Source: Methanoculleus receptaculi
GTDB lineage: Archaea; Halobacteriota; Methanomicrobia; Methanomicrobiales; Methanoculleaceae
DNA: 64,000 bases
NCBI RefSeq assembly: GCF_033472595.1
Contig: NZ_CP137642.1
Location: 62,001-126,000 of the forward strand
Direction of reading: 5' to 3'
Within the stretch, counting starts at the first letter, position 1; each line of letters starts with the position of its first letter. Shown one piece after another: positions 52,362 through 61,865 of this stretch. The notes beneath the pieces were generated by a model. It worked only from the letters and a program-made list of their open reading frames with translations. It was not told where the DNA came from and did not search any database. Made by a program: the position numbers and the translations under genes.

Positions 52362-52759
52362 TTTTTTTCGCAGAATCGCAAAATACAGATAGTCTTTGGC
52401 CCGTGAGATTGTCCTGCCCATCTCCCTGATGGGCAGGCCGTTCCTGTTAACCGCAAGGCCGCTGACAGGCCTTTTTGATCTCCACGTTTCTTTAGAGCAG
52501 TCCGGTTCCCGGCAGCGAACATAGCAATTGCACCCTGCCCTGAACTCCCGCTGAGTTGCCTGAACGGGACAACCTCTACTGGCAATACAGGTGTGCATCA
52601 ACTGTCTTTCCTTCGTCGGGCCAAACCCCGGACGCCGGAGCGTATCCGTGTTTTCCGTGGTTTTCCTCACCGCCATCGGCGCCGGGAAGAGGAACCCGAT
52701 GGTGACACCTCTCCAGGAGGGGTTTGCGGGGATGCTGCTCTCACCTCAGGCATCGCCAG
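52362..52759. other. 398-bp structured gene-free stretch between convergent genes
   Basis: No gene is supported between the PAC2 gene and the convergent regulator. It holds a perfect 9-bp stem, CCTGCCCAT-7nt-ATGGGCAGG, at 52413-52437, then the terminator-like hairpin listed separately. Frames crossing it are open but composition and cysteines look random. The stretch is longer than needed for two terminators and may hide an RNA gene. Confidence 0.4.
52455..52476 (+). terminator. Hairpin plus T-run after the PAC2/translation operon
   Basis: AAGGCC-GCTGACA-GGCCTT is followed by TTT: a 6-bp stem ending in a five-T run (52472-52476). It lies about 95 bp after the PAC2 stop and fits an end for the rpl44e-PAC2 transcript. 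Confidence 0.5.
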
Positions 52760-53173
52760 TCATTTATCAAGGCCAAAAGACCGGTCAATCTCAGCAGCCG
52801 CGGCCTCGAGGTCTTCAAGAACACGGAGAGCGTCTTTGCGTAACTCCTGCACCAGCGACTGGAGGGAGTTCCCGCGCAGATAGATCCGTTTCCTGTGGCG
52901 GTAGACGACACCAGCATCGACAAGGTTTCTTATGTGGTGGTTGACACGTGAACTGGAGATGTTCAAGTCACGGGATATCCTCTCCACCGATACACCCTCT
53001 CCGGCACTCTGGTAGGAGATGAGTGCAGCCAGGATCCGCCTGGCAACCTGGTCAACGTCTCTCCCCTCACCTACACCGAGGCTGTTGAAGAGCCATTCAA
53101 GGTTCTCTTCCGCCCCTCTCCCCCTCGGTCTCTCGATCTGCCTGAATGTAATCTGCCTCGCCATCGGTGCCAT
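52760..53173 (-). CDS. Winged-helix transcription regulator next to groES-groEL
   Basis: This 137-residue protein has a central winged helix-turn-helix: ARRILAALISYQSAGEGVSV, ISRDLNISSSRVNHHIRNLV and the wing YRHRKRIYLRG. A C-terminal helix follows, LVQELRKDALRVLEDLEAAAAEI, likely for dimerisation. ATG 53173 is chosen because a minus-strand TATA box (53204-53209) would place the transcript start a few bases upstream, giving a nearly leaderless message; ATG 53164 is the alternative. Its divergence from the chaperonin genes suggests that it regulates them and itself. Confidence 0.75.
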   Translation of the reverse strand: MAPMARQITFRQIERPRGRGAEENLEWLFNSLGVGEGRDVDQVARRILAALISYQSAGEGVSVERISRDLNISSSRVNHHIRNLVDAGVVYRHRKRIYLRGNSLQSLVQELRKDALRVLEDLEAAAAEIDRSFGLDK

Positions 53174-53203
53174 CGCTAATCCATGTCTATGGCACCTAGA
53201 ACG

Positions 53204-53209
53204 TATAAA
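53204..53209 (-). promoter_or_regulatory. TATA box candidate for the regulator gene
   Basis: TTTATA on the minus strand (TATAAA on plus) is centred about 33 bp from the ATG at 53173, so the transcript would have almost no leader. Confidence 0.4.
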
Positions 53210-53220
53210 CATATCTATAA

Positions 53221-53239
53221 TATCGAGAAGATTTCGATA
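53221..53239. promoter_or_regulatory. Inverted repeat TATCGA-N7-TCGATA between the two promoters
   Basis: A perfect 6-bp inverted repeat (half-sites 53221-53226 and 53234-53239) lies 11 bp from the regulator TATA box and 12 bp from the groES TATA box (53252-53259). Its midway position and dyad symmetry fit the binding site of a dimeric regulator such as the adjacent winged-helix protein. Confidence 0.55.
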
Positions 53240-53251
53240 ATTTTGATAAGG

Positions 53252-53259
53252 TTTAAATA
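53252..53259 (+). promoter_or_regulatory. TATA box candidate for groES-groEL
   Basis: TTTAAATA centred near 53256 predicts a start near 53283 and a leader of about 25 nt carrying AAGGTGAT just before the groES ATG. Confidence 0.5.
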
Positions 53260-53306
53260 TTCATACATCCGTAAATATTTGTAAAGTTCCTCTGAAGGTG
53301 ATAAAC

Positions 53307-53579
53307 ATGAAGATTGTCCCAATCGGAGAACGGGTTCTTATCAAGCCGATCAAGAAGGAAGAAGTTACAAAGAGCGGTATTTATATCCCCGAATCGGCAC
53401 GCGAAACCAGAAAAGAGGGAACCGTTATTGCGGTAGGCAGGCGCGATGACGGATCAGACCTCCCGCTAAAACCAGGCGACCACGTTCTCTACGGTGGCTA
53501 CACCTCGGACACGTTTGAGATCGACTCTGAAACCTATGTTTTCGTCCCTTTTAAGGACATCCTGGCAAAGATCGAGTGA
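53307..53579 (+). CDS. groES: Group I co-chaperonin GroES
   Basis: The 90-residue lid of bacterial-type chaperonins. It shows IVPIGERVLIKPIKKEEVTKSG, the mobile loop region (SGIYIPESARETRKEG), GDHVLYGGYTSDTFEID and a C-terminal FVPFKDILAKIE. ATG 53307 follows AAGGTGAT at good spacing. Most archaea rely on the group II thermosome, so this gene and the groEL after it are of bacterial ancestry. The same pair is known from methanogens such as Methanosarcina. Confidence 0.95.
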   Translation: MKIVPIGERVLIKPIKKEEVTKSGIYIPESARETRKEGTVIAVGRRDDGSDLPLKPGDHVLYGGYTSDTFEIDSETYVFVPFKDILAKIE

Positions 53580-55203
<1,624 letters not shown>

Positions 55204-55205
<2 letters not shown>

Positions 55206-55225
55206 GGCAAATTGCCTCTTTTTTT
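55204..55225 (+). terminator. Intrinsic-type terminator of groES-groEL
   Basis: GAGGCA-AAT-TGCCTC forms a 6-bp stem and is followed by seven T residues (55219-55225). It begins within the groEL stop codon, so the operon ends here. Confidence 0.7.
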
Positions 55226-55282
55226 CCCGCCAGCCCCTGCCAATGCACGGCCGGAGGGGGGTGGGCCCGGGGCCTGCCCTCT

Positions 55283-55708
55283 TCAGCCCTCTGCCAGGGG
55301 CATTCCTGCAGCCTGCCAGGCGCTGATCCCGCCCTCTATCTCGTAGACCTCGCGAAACCCGGCCTCATCCATCAATTTGTGAACACCTGCGCTCCGCATC
55401 CCCCTCCGGCAGTATATAAGGTAGGTTCCATCTGGATCAAGCCTCTCAATCTGTTCTGGGAAGGTCGCGGCGTCGATGTTTATTGCGCCAGGGATGTGCC
55501 CCCCGGCAAACTCATCAGCCGTCCTGAGATCGATGATGAGAAATCCGGGGTCGTTCTCCATATCTTCGATCATTATGGCGGCCTCGGCAGGATGGATCAC
55601 CTTAGAACCCGGTTTTTCCCCGTCCGAATCACTTCCGAGACACGCACAGGCGAGGGTAATGCCGAGAACGGCAAGGAGGAGCGGCGGAATACGGAAGGTA
55701 TCGACCAT
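55283..55708 (-). CDS. Membrane-anchored rhodanese-like lipoprotein
   Basis: This 141-residue protein has a signal with lipobox-like ITLACACLGS, giving a lipid-modified Cys near residue 21 or 23. A rhodanese domain follows: DLRTADEFAGGHIPGAINID, then the active-site loop YCRRGMRSAG with Cys near 99, and GGISAWQAAGMPL at the end. Surface rhodaneses carry sulfur or act in redox protection; the substrate is unknown. The 170-bp gap to asnB upstream suggests its own promoter. Confidence 0.85.
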   Translation of the reverse strand: MVDTFRIPPLLLAVLGITLACACLGSDSDGEKPGSKVIHPAEAAIMIEDMENDPGFLIIDLRTADEFAGGHIPGAINIDAATFPEQIERLDPDGTYLIYCRRGMRSAGVHKLMDEAGFREVYEIEGGISAWQAAGMPLAEG

Positions 55709-55878
55709 ACTTCCATATCACCGGCAGCAACGATAAAGAGGTTTCGGTCATCCGCCATCCTCACCCCCGGGCTTCCCCCTGCTACCAAGTCCGGTCGTTT
55801 CAGGCCGAATTATAGATTCAAACGGTGCGGCATCCGGGGCCACGACCGGAAGATGCTGAAGCCACGCTCAGCAACGTC

Positions 55879-57705
55879 TCAGATAACTGCACTTCCCTCT
55901 TCAAACCCCCGGAGCCACAGCTCCGCACAGGCTATCCGCCAGAACTCGGTGGAGTAAGCACTCTTCCCCGCAAGAAATTCCCGATAGTTTCGGAGCACGC
56001 GCTCTGCATCCCAGTAGGGCCTACCTGAAAACTCCGACGAGGAGAAGAGTTCAAGGACGCGGGGTGCAAGCTCCCCCCTCATCCAGACCTCCTCGGGGGT
56101 GACAAAACCCATCTTGTCGCTCCTGCAACGGATGCGGTCAGGGACCAGCCCCCTGATCGCCCGCCGCAGGACGTACTTTGTGACACCACCACGTATCTTC
56201 TGGTCGAGCGGGAGCGACGCAAGGTACTCCACAACCCGGTAATCCAGGAAAGGAACCCGGGCCTCGATCGAGAAGGCCATCGAGTTCCGGTCCTCCCAGT
56301 GGAGCAGTAGTGGGAGGTTTGAGACCGTGATCTCCCGTTTCAGCACCTCATCAAGCGTTCCTGCGTAGCGGAGAACCTCCGGCGGAGACCCCAGGAGGAG
56401 ATCACGCCGCTGCGACCGGACAGGAACCTGGCGTAACGCCCACCAGAAAAACGAACGATGTAGCCTGAGGATTCCGATAACCTCCCTGATGACCGCCAGG
56501 ACCTCACCATGCCCAAGAAGGGTGCGGATATAGGGCACCAGATAGGCAATGTAGCCCCCAAGTTGCTCATCGGCGCCCTGCCCGTCGAGAACCACCTTCA
56601 CCTCCTCCCGTGCAAGCCGCATCACGCAATACTGAGCGTAGATCGAGAGTGACGCAAACGGTTCGTCCTGCATATAGAGCAACCGCTCAATATCCTCCCA
56701 GAGACCGTCGGTGCCCGGGCTCGTCCGGCGGTTCTCGACCCCGGTCGCCGCAACCACTGTATCGATGTAGCGGCTCTCATCAAACCTCCCGTCCTCGAAA
56801 CAGACCGAGAACGTCTTCTGCCGGTCACCAACGCTCTCAGGGCTCTCTGAACGCAGCAGATGGTTGATCAGGGCGGTTACAGTTGATGAGTCGATCCCGC
56901 CAGAGAGACACGTCCCGACAGGGACGTCGCTCCTGAGCCTGAGTCTGACAGCATCGGTCAGGAGGTTCAGGAGATCTCGTGCTGCGGCCTCATCATCGAT
57001 CCCGGCCCCACGCGGTGTGGGGTTCATCTCGAAATCCCAGTAACGCTCCGGCTCCCCAACACCACTTTCTGTGACGAGAAGCACGTGCGCAGGAGGAATC
57101 TGGAAGACGCCATCATACATCGTCGCTGGAGTATGGTCGGCAACACCCCAGGCCAGGAAAGCCAGAAGCATCCGGTCGTTCGGCCGTTTCCCGGCATCAG
57201 GGTGCACCCGGAGCGCCTTGATCTCCGAGGCAAAGAGGAACGAACCACCAGCCACTGTATAGTAGAAGGGCTTGACACCCAGGCGATCGCGGGCGCAGTA
57301 GAGTTCCCGCCGACGGCCGTCCCAGATGGCAAAAGCCCACATCCCGTTGAACCGCTGCAGGCAGCCCCTCCCCCACTCCTCGTAGGCATGTAGGATCACC
57401 TCCGTATCGGTTGCAGATAAGAAAGAATGTCCTGCAGCCAGGAGTTCGTCCCGGAGCTCACGGTAATTGTAGATCTCACCGTTGAAGACTACCCATATCG
57501 AACCGTCCTCGTTTGGCATCGGCTGCCGTCCCTCATCGGATAGGTCGATGATGGCAAGACGCCGGTGGGCGAGGCCGACCGGGCCCGAGAAGAAACACCC
57601 CTCCCCGTCTGGCCCCCGGTGGGCAAGTCTCTCTGCCATCGCCGCGATGAGGGCCGCATCCGCCTCTCCGCCGTCAAGGGCAAACTGCCCGGCAATACCA
57701 CACAT
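55879..57705 (-). CDS. asnB: Asparagine synthase (glutamine-hydrolysing)
   Basis: This 608-residue enzyme has the N-terminal glutaminase domain (MCGIAGQ with nucleophile Cys2; RGPDGEG; VFNGEIYNYRELR) and the C-terminal synthetase domain with the P-loop SGGIDSSTVTAL near residue 265. It transfers glutamine nitrogen to aspartate or another acid. It begins 24 bp after the end of the carboxymuconolactone decarboxylase-like gene, so it may be the last gene of the methanogenesis marker operon. Related AsnB-type enzymes also amidate natural products and cofactors, so free asparagine is the default rather than the only substrate. Confidence 0.9.
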   Translation of the reverse strand: MCGIAGQFALDGGEADAALIAAMAERLAHRGPDGEGCFFSGPVGLAHRRLAIIDLSDEGRQPMPNEDGSIWVVFNGEIYNYRELRDELLAAGHSFLSATDTEVILHAYEEWGRGCLQRFNGMWAFAIWDGRRRELYCARDRLGVKPFYYTVAGGSFLFASEIKALRVHPDAGKRPNDRMLLAFLAWGVADHTPATMYDGVFQIPPAHVLLVTESGVGEPERYWDFEMNPTPRGAGIDDEAAARDLLNLLTDAVRLRLRSDVPVGTCLSGGIDSSTVTALINHLLRSESPESVGDRQKTFSVCFEDGRFDESRYIDTVVAATGVENRRTSPGTDGLWEDIERLLYMQDEPFASLSIYAQYCVMRLAREEVKVVLDGQGADEQLGGYIAYLVPYIRTLLGHGEVLAVIREVIGILRLHRSFFWWALRQVPVRSQRRDLLLGSPPEVLRYAGTLDEVLKREITVSNLPLLLHWEDRNSMAFSIEARVPFLDYRVVEYLASLPLDQKIRGGVTKYVLRRAIRGLVPDRIRCRSDKMGFVTPEEVWMRGELAPRVLELFSSSEFSGRPYWDAERVLRNYREFLAGKSAYSTEFWRIACAELWLRGFEEGSAVI

Positions 57706-57729
57706 ACCAGGGATACCGGCAACCGGTTA

Positions 57730-58179
57730 TTACTTATCCGAACAGGTCTTATTCAGCCCGGTTCCGTTGAGATCGCATGTTGGGCAGGAGGCAGAGGGGC
57801 CATCCACCACCCGGTAAGCATCCGCCAGGACGGCAGAGTTTGCAAGCATCCCCGCGATCAGGATCACCTCGAGGATCTCGGCCCGGGTTGCGCCCTTTGC
57901 CATCGCCGTCTGCATGTGGTACTCAACACAGTGGCTGCACTTGAGGGCAGCCCCCACCGCAAGGCTGATCAATTCGATCACCTTGGGCTCGAGCTGGCTG
58001 GTCTCCGTGACGGCACCCTTGTAGAGGAGGTGTGAGATCAGGATCTCAGGCCGTTCTGCCATCCTCTCAAAGATCAGGGGGACCCTGCCGTATTCACTCT
58101 CGATCTCCCGGAGGAGGTCCTCCGCGATGGCATCTGGCCCGCGTTCCATAATCCTCGTGAGTATCTTCTCAAAGTCCAT
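57730..58179 (-). CDS. Carboxymuconolactone decarboxylase/AhpD-like protein
   Basis: This small all-helical protein of about 149 residues has the CxxC redox pair CSHCVEYHMQTAM (near 72-75), the hallmark of AhpD-like members, and the EILEVILIAGMLAN helix after it. AhpD relatives reduce peroxides or cycle disulfides. It lies about 5 bp after mmp7 and ends 24 bp before asnB, in line with the MCR-activation operon. A redox or reductive role in that operon is inference. ATG 58179 is used; GTG 58182 is an alternative. Confidence 0.85.
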   Translation of the reverse strand: MDFEKILTRIMERGPDAIAEDLLREIESEYGRVPLIFERMAERPEILISHLLYKGAVTETSQLEPKVIELISLAVGAALKCSHCVEYHMQTAMAKGATRAEILEVILIAGMLANSAVLADAYRVVDGPSASCPTCDLNGTGLNKTCSDK

Positions 58180-58184
58180 CACAA

Positions 58185-59126
58185 CTACACCAATATCCTG
58201 GTTTCCGAAAAAGGTTTTACCCTGATCAATATGTAGTTGCGCATCCGCGACGGTGTAACCTCGGCGATATCCCCGAGTGTGACGCCCTCCGTGACCTCAA
58301 GCGACCTGATCTCCGGAGCGTAGGAGTCGTAGGGGAGTTTCACCCTGAGCCCCTCCATCTGCACTGTCACCGGCGTCGGGTGCGTCAGCAGCGTGACCTC
58401 CGGGACCTCCTCCTCGATGATCGTCATCAGGCGCGGGGGAAAGACTGAGAGAGGATCTTTTGCAAGAACATCACGGCGTGCGTCCAGCACCCGCGAGACC
58501 TCGTCCACCAGTTCATCAAGTTTCGCGAGTTCCTCCGGGCGCTTGAACCGGTGCATGATCCTGCCGATCCCCCCGACATACCCTTCGACCGGCGGATCGA
58601 TGATCCGCATCAATGTCTCGCGGTCTGGAGCACCGGTCACCACGATCGGAACGTGGATCCCACGGCGGAGCACCGGGAACTTATGCTGTATACACTCCTC
58701 AAAGTTGCCGAGCATGTATACAGCGAGGTCGTGCTCGTTGATGACGTCCCGTTCCTCGTCGTTGAGGTTTGCAATTCGCTTCCCGAACCCCCTGGCAAGC
58801 CCGACCATATTGGTCTTTGCCCCCGAACGCCTCAGGTACTCGGCGATATCGCAGGAGGCGTGGGGGAGGTGATGGATCTCAAGGCTCGGGCTGACAACAG
58901 CGATCTCTGTCCCAACAAGGGGGGCCTCCGTCACCTGCCCGGCAAGCGGTCTGGCAACCGCGCGTATCAGGTCGATGTCATCCCGGGGCACAAACGACTG
59001 GAGCACTACATCCTGCGCCATGACGTGTTTCTGCACCACGTAGCCGCCAAGGTCATCGATCAGGTCCATGATCTCGTCATGCCGGTAGACGCCGCCCTTG
59101 TAGGTCACCGGAACGAGCGTTGTCAC
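58185..59126 (-). CDS. mmp7: Methanogenesis marker protein 7
   Basis: This 313-residue protein is found only in methanogens and relatives. It begins LVPVTYKGGVYRHDEIMDLI, with HHLPHASCDIAEYLRRSGA and GNFEECIQHKF in the middle. Mmp7 has been identified in the ATP-dependent complex that activates methyl-coenzyme M reductase, together with McrC, Mmp3, Mmp17 and component A2. It overlaps mmp17 by 4 bp. The identification is from recall of the family and operon order. Confidence 0.88.
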   Translation of the reverse strand: MTTLVPVTYKGGVYRHDEIMDLIDDLGGYVVQKHVMAQDVVLQSFVPRDDIDLIRAVARPLAGQVTEAPLVGTEIAVVSPSLEIHHLPHASCDIAEYLRRSGAKTNMVGLARGFGKRIANLNDEERDVINEHDLAVYMLGNFEECIQHKFPVLRRGIHVPIVVTGAPDRETLMRIIDPPVEGYVGGIGRIMHRFKRPEELAKLDELVDEVSRVLDARRDVLAKDPLSVFPPRLMTIIEEEVPEVTLLTHPTPVTVQMEGLRVKLPYDSYAPEIRSLEVTEGVTLGDIAEVTPSRMRNYILIRVKPFSETRILV

Positions 59127-59707
59127 AGCGTCACCCCCATCTTCTCAAAGAGCGGCATAACCATCCTCTCCACGACATCACCGGGTAGCGTATCCTCACT
59201 TGCAACATAGTAAAATTTACCTTCCCGGATGTACTGGCGACGGACCTTGAACCCCTCTGGAGCCATATACTGCATAGCATAGATGATGTCTTTATGCAGA
59301 GTCTCGCTTGGATCGGCAACCACCACCTGCTCGAGGTCTTCTTCTCCTGCCATACCCGCAGGGAGGATGATGGTGAAACGATCAGGCTGTTCGACGTTCT
59401 CCTTGCCATAAATATCCCAGAGGACCCTGAGCAGCGGCGCAAGATAGGTCTCATCACCGATATCGAGTATGATCTCGGTATCGCCACGTTTGACGTTTGC
59501 AAAGTCGCCAACATGGATTGCGCGTGGCATGTGGCGCAGGACACCCGCAGCGATGAAGATAGGGATCTTCGGGTCGACGTAGATATGCAGCCGATCGATC
59601 ACCTTGATGAGATCCAGATCCTGGAGAACGTCGTCTGCAACACGCTCATAGGCCTTCCTCCCGACCTCATCCGGCGACTCAACAACGAAGTAGTTCTGCG
59701 GAGGCAT
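59123..59707 (-). CDS. mmp17: Methanogenesis marker protein 17
   Basis: This 194-residue protein starts MPPQNYFVVESPDEVGRKAY, with LHIYVDPKIPIFIAAGVLRH and LGDVVERMVMPLFEKMG-like DVVERMVMPLFEKMGVTL at the end. There is no cysteine motif and no membrane segment. It is a member of the methyl-coenzyme M reductase activation complex. Its start lies one base from the mmp15 stop and its end overlaps mmp7 by ATGA. Confidence 0.88.
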   Translation of the reverse strand: MPPQNYFVVESPDEVGRKAYERVADDVLQDLDLIKVIDRLHIYVDPKIPIFIAAGVLRHMPRAIHVGDFANVKRGDTEIILDIGDETYLAPLLRVLWDIYGKENVEQPDRFTIILPAGMAGEEDLEQVVVADPSETLHKDIIYAMQYMAPEGFKVRRQYIREGKFYYVASEDTLPGDVVERMVMPLFEKMGVTL

Positions 59708-60946
59708 CTACTCTCCTTCAACGAACCCTGAAGCAAGCAGGGCAGACCCGACCGCGCCGATGTACTGTGAGTGCGGCGGAACAACGACCTTTACCTGCAG
59801 GAGTTCGCCCATCGCGTGAACCAGACCCTCGATCAGGGAGGTGCCGCCGACCATTATCACCGGTTCCTTGATATCGATCTCCTGCAACTGCTGCTCGAAT
59901 ACCTGTTCCGCCACGCTGTGACAGGCCGCGGCCGCAACGTCCTCCCGCATGCTACCTGCGGCGAGCGCGTTCACAAGGCTCTGCGTCCCAAATACGATAC
60001 AGTAACTGTTCATCGGGACCTTCTTCGCCAGCCCTTTCATGGCCAGGGGACCGAGCTCGGTGATATCAACACCAAGACGTTTTGCGGTCATCTCCAGGAA
60101 CCGGCCGCTTGCCCCGGCGCAGATCCCACCCATTGTAAACGTCCCGGGGATACCATCGATCACGCTGATCGCCTTGTTATCCATCCCGCCGATATCTATG
60201 ACGGTTGAAGTACCTCGCTGGTGATCGGCGAGGTAGACGGCACCCTTCGAGTTCACTGTCAGTTCCTCCTGAATCAGGTCAGCCCCAAAGTGCCTGCCGA
60301 CCAGGAACCGCCCGTAACCGGTCGTCCCGATCGCCTGGATCTCCTCGCGTGCAATACCGGACATCTCAAGCGCCTGGGCAACGGCACCTTCGGCGCTCTT
60401 GATCACCTCAACCGTTGGAAGCCAGCCGGTTCCCAGGATCCTGTTGTCCTTCATCACGACCGCCTTCGTGGTGCTCGAACCAGAGTCGATCCCCATCGTG
60501 ATCCCGGTCTGCGCCTCGCGGGCGAGAAGCGCCCTCCGGCGGGCTATAGTGGTCAGCGCCTCCATACGGGTGAGGAGGGTTCCCGCTGTCGTCCGCTCGG
60601 TGAAGGAGTAACTCACCACCGGCAGCCTTGAATTTTCGTGGATGTAGCGCCGGAGTTCGTTCCGGACGATCGCCGCCTCGGCGCACCGGAAACAGGTGCA
60701 GATGAAAACCGCGTCGGCATCCACCTTCCCCTCCACCAGCGCCATACCACGGGCAATCATGAGTTTTAAATCGGCGCTCCGAACATCCAGGCCGAACGCA
60801 TCGAACGATCGCTCAACGTCACCGAGAGCTATGTCGGGGAAGAAGACCTCTGCATTCACCGCTTCAGCGGCCTTGTAGATCTCGTTCTGGACACCACTGT
60901 ACTCCGACCCGCAGGAGAGCTGCGCGATCCGCACCTTCCTGCTCAC
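59708..60946 (-). CDS. mmp15: Methanogenesis marker protein 15 (ASKHA-type ATPase family)
   Basis: This 412-residue protein resembles the ATPase activators of 2-hydroxyacyl-CoA dehydratases and benzoyl-CoA reductase. Residues about 1-145 form an extra N-terminal domain with [14 protein letters not shown]. The ATPase domain shows [16 protein letters not shown] (phosphate 1), [13 protein letters not shown] (phosphate 2) and [13 protein letters not shown] (adenosine). The Fe-S cluster cysteine motif is [10 protein letters not shown]. Related activators use ATP to push electrons to low potential, which suits reduction of the Ni(I) cofactor F430, but that role is unproven here. It overlaps mmp5 by 4 bp. 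Confidence 0.9.
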   Translation of the reverse strand: MSRKVRIAQLSCGSEYSGVQNEIYKAAEAVNAEVFFPDIALGDVERSFDAFGLDVRSADLKLMIARGMALVEGKVDADAVFICTCFRCAEAAIVRNELRRYIHENSRLPVVSYSFTERTTAGTLLTRMEALTTIARRRALLAREAQTGITMGIDSGSSTTKAVVMKDNRILGTGWLPTVEVIKSAEGAVAQALEMSGIAREEIQAIGTTGYGRFLVGRHFGADLIQEELTVNSKGAVYLADHQRGTSTVIDIGGMDNKAISVIDGIPGTFTMGGICAGASGRFLEMTAKRLGVDITELGPLAMKGLAKKVPMNSYCIVFGTQSLVNALAAGSMREDVAAAACHSVAEQVFEQQLQEIDIKEPVIMVGGTSLIEGLVHAMGELLQVKVVVPPHSQYIGAVGSALLASGFVEGE

Positions 60947-61395
60947 GCTTCAACCTCCCCTGGAAGATTGTCAAGGAACTTCCTGACAGCCGCTACAAAC
61001 TGCACACCCTCTTCCTCGTTCCCCGGGTAATCCAACTCCAGTATCGGGATACCACTCTGGCGCAGGATAAAGAGGAGCAACTCATCTGTTCTGGCGCATC
61101 CCATGCACCCGAACGCGAGATCGGCATCGTTGACGATGATTGCAGCCTCGGCCTCTTCGAGGAGCGGGCCGTAGATTGCCATCCTGCCCCTGACGCCCGA
61201 GGGCACCTCGACTGCCGCATACTTCAAGCCGCGCTTTGGTTCTTCGGGCGTGATCTGCAGTGGCGGGGAGTCGACCCCGGCGGTCTGTATCCGCTCCCGG
61301 ATACCGAGGGCTGCACCGAGCGGTTTATGGCCGAACCTGGCCACCAGATCGGAGAGGATAAGGCTCGTTGCAGGGTAGATAAACACCTTTGCCAT
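60943..61395 (-). CDS. mmp5: Methanogenesis marker protein 5
   Basis: This 150-residue methanogen protein contains [18 protein letters not shown], a CMGC pair that could bind metal or an Fe-S cluster, and [19 protein letters not shown] at the start. The dehydratase-subunit-like setting fits its neighbour mmp15, which resembles dehydratase activators. Function is unknown. It begins 5 bp after mmp6. Confidence 0.87.
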   Translation of the reverse strand: MAKVFIYPATSLILSDLVARFGHKPLGAALGIRERIQTAGVDSPPLQITPEEPKRGLKYAAVEVPSGVRGRMAIYGPLLEEAEAAIIVNDADLAFGCMGCARTDELLLFILRQSGIPILELDYPGNEEEGVQFVAAVRKFLDNLPGEVEA

Positions 61396-61400
61396 TGAAT

Positions 61401-61865
61401 TCAGGACTCCTCTGACTCTATCAGTTCTTGTAATCGCCTTATATCGAGTTTTGTTCTCTTCTCGCGGGCAGGAAGCACCGGTTCGGGCTCCTCACCCCTT
61501 CGTCGGTCGAGTTCCTCAAGTCCGCGGCCGATGTGGCGGAGGAGTCGAAACTCCCGCTCGTGCCCGAGATAGCCCGGTCTCGCCCCGCCAAGGTTCGCCC
61601 GGCAACGTCTCGAATCACCCGGGGGGAACCCCCTGTCTTTGACGAAGATGTGCTCGGGATCGATGCTGCGGATCACCTCAATGAGTCTATCGACTGCATC
61701 CGCTTCACCGGTAACCTGCAGCCCAAAGCAGGTCTCTTTGATCAGGACGCCTTCAGAAACCTCATACGCCCGAAGCGCGAGTTCACCAGGTGTCATGCTG
61801 GGGGACTCAACGAAGACGTATTTGGTCACCGTCCCTGCATATTCGGGAGTGTATTCGGCCATCAT
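61401..61865 (-). CDS. mmp6: Methanogenesis marker protein 6
   Basis: This 154-residue protein begins MMAEYTPEYAGTVTKYVFVE and continues with TPGELALRAYEVSEGVLIKE and EHIFVKDRGFPPGDSRRC. It has a basic, helical C-terminal part. Function is not known. It starts in a 4-bp overlap with the mmp3 stop (61862-61865). The second ATG one codon on is equally possible. Confidence 0.87.
   Translation of the reverse strand: MMAEYTPEYAGTVTKYVFVESPSMTPGELALRAYEVSEGVLIKETCFGLQVTGEADAVDRLIEVIRSIDPEHIFVKDRGFPPGDSRRCRANLGGARPGYLGHEREFRLLRHIGRGLEELDRRRGEEPEPVLPAREKRTKLDIRRLQELIESEES

Noticed and set aside
52131-52676. 181-codon minus-strand frame across the PAC2 end and the gap
   Set aside because: It overlaps PAC2 coding by over 200 bp and crosses two perfect hairpins; no family-like sequence.
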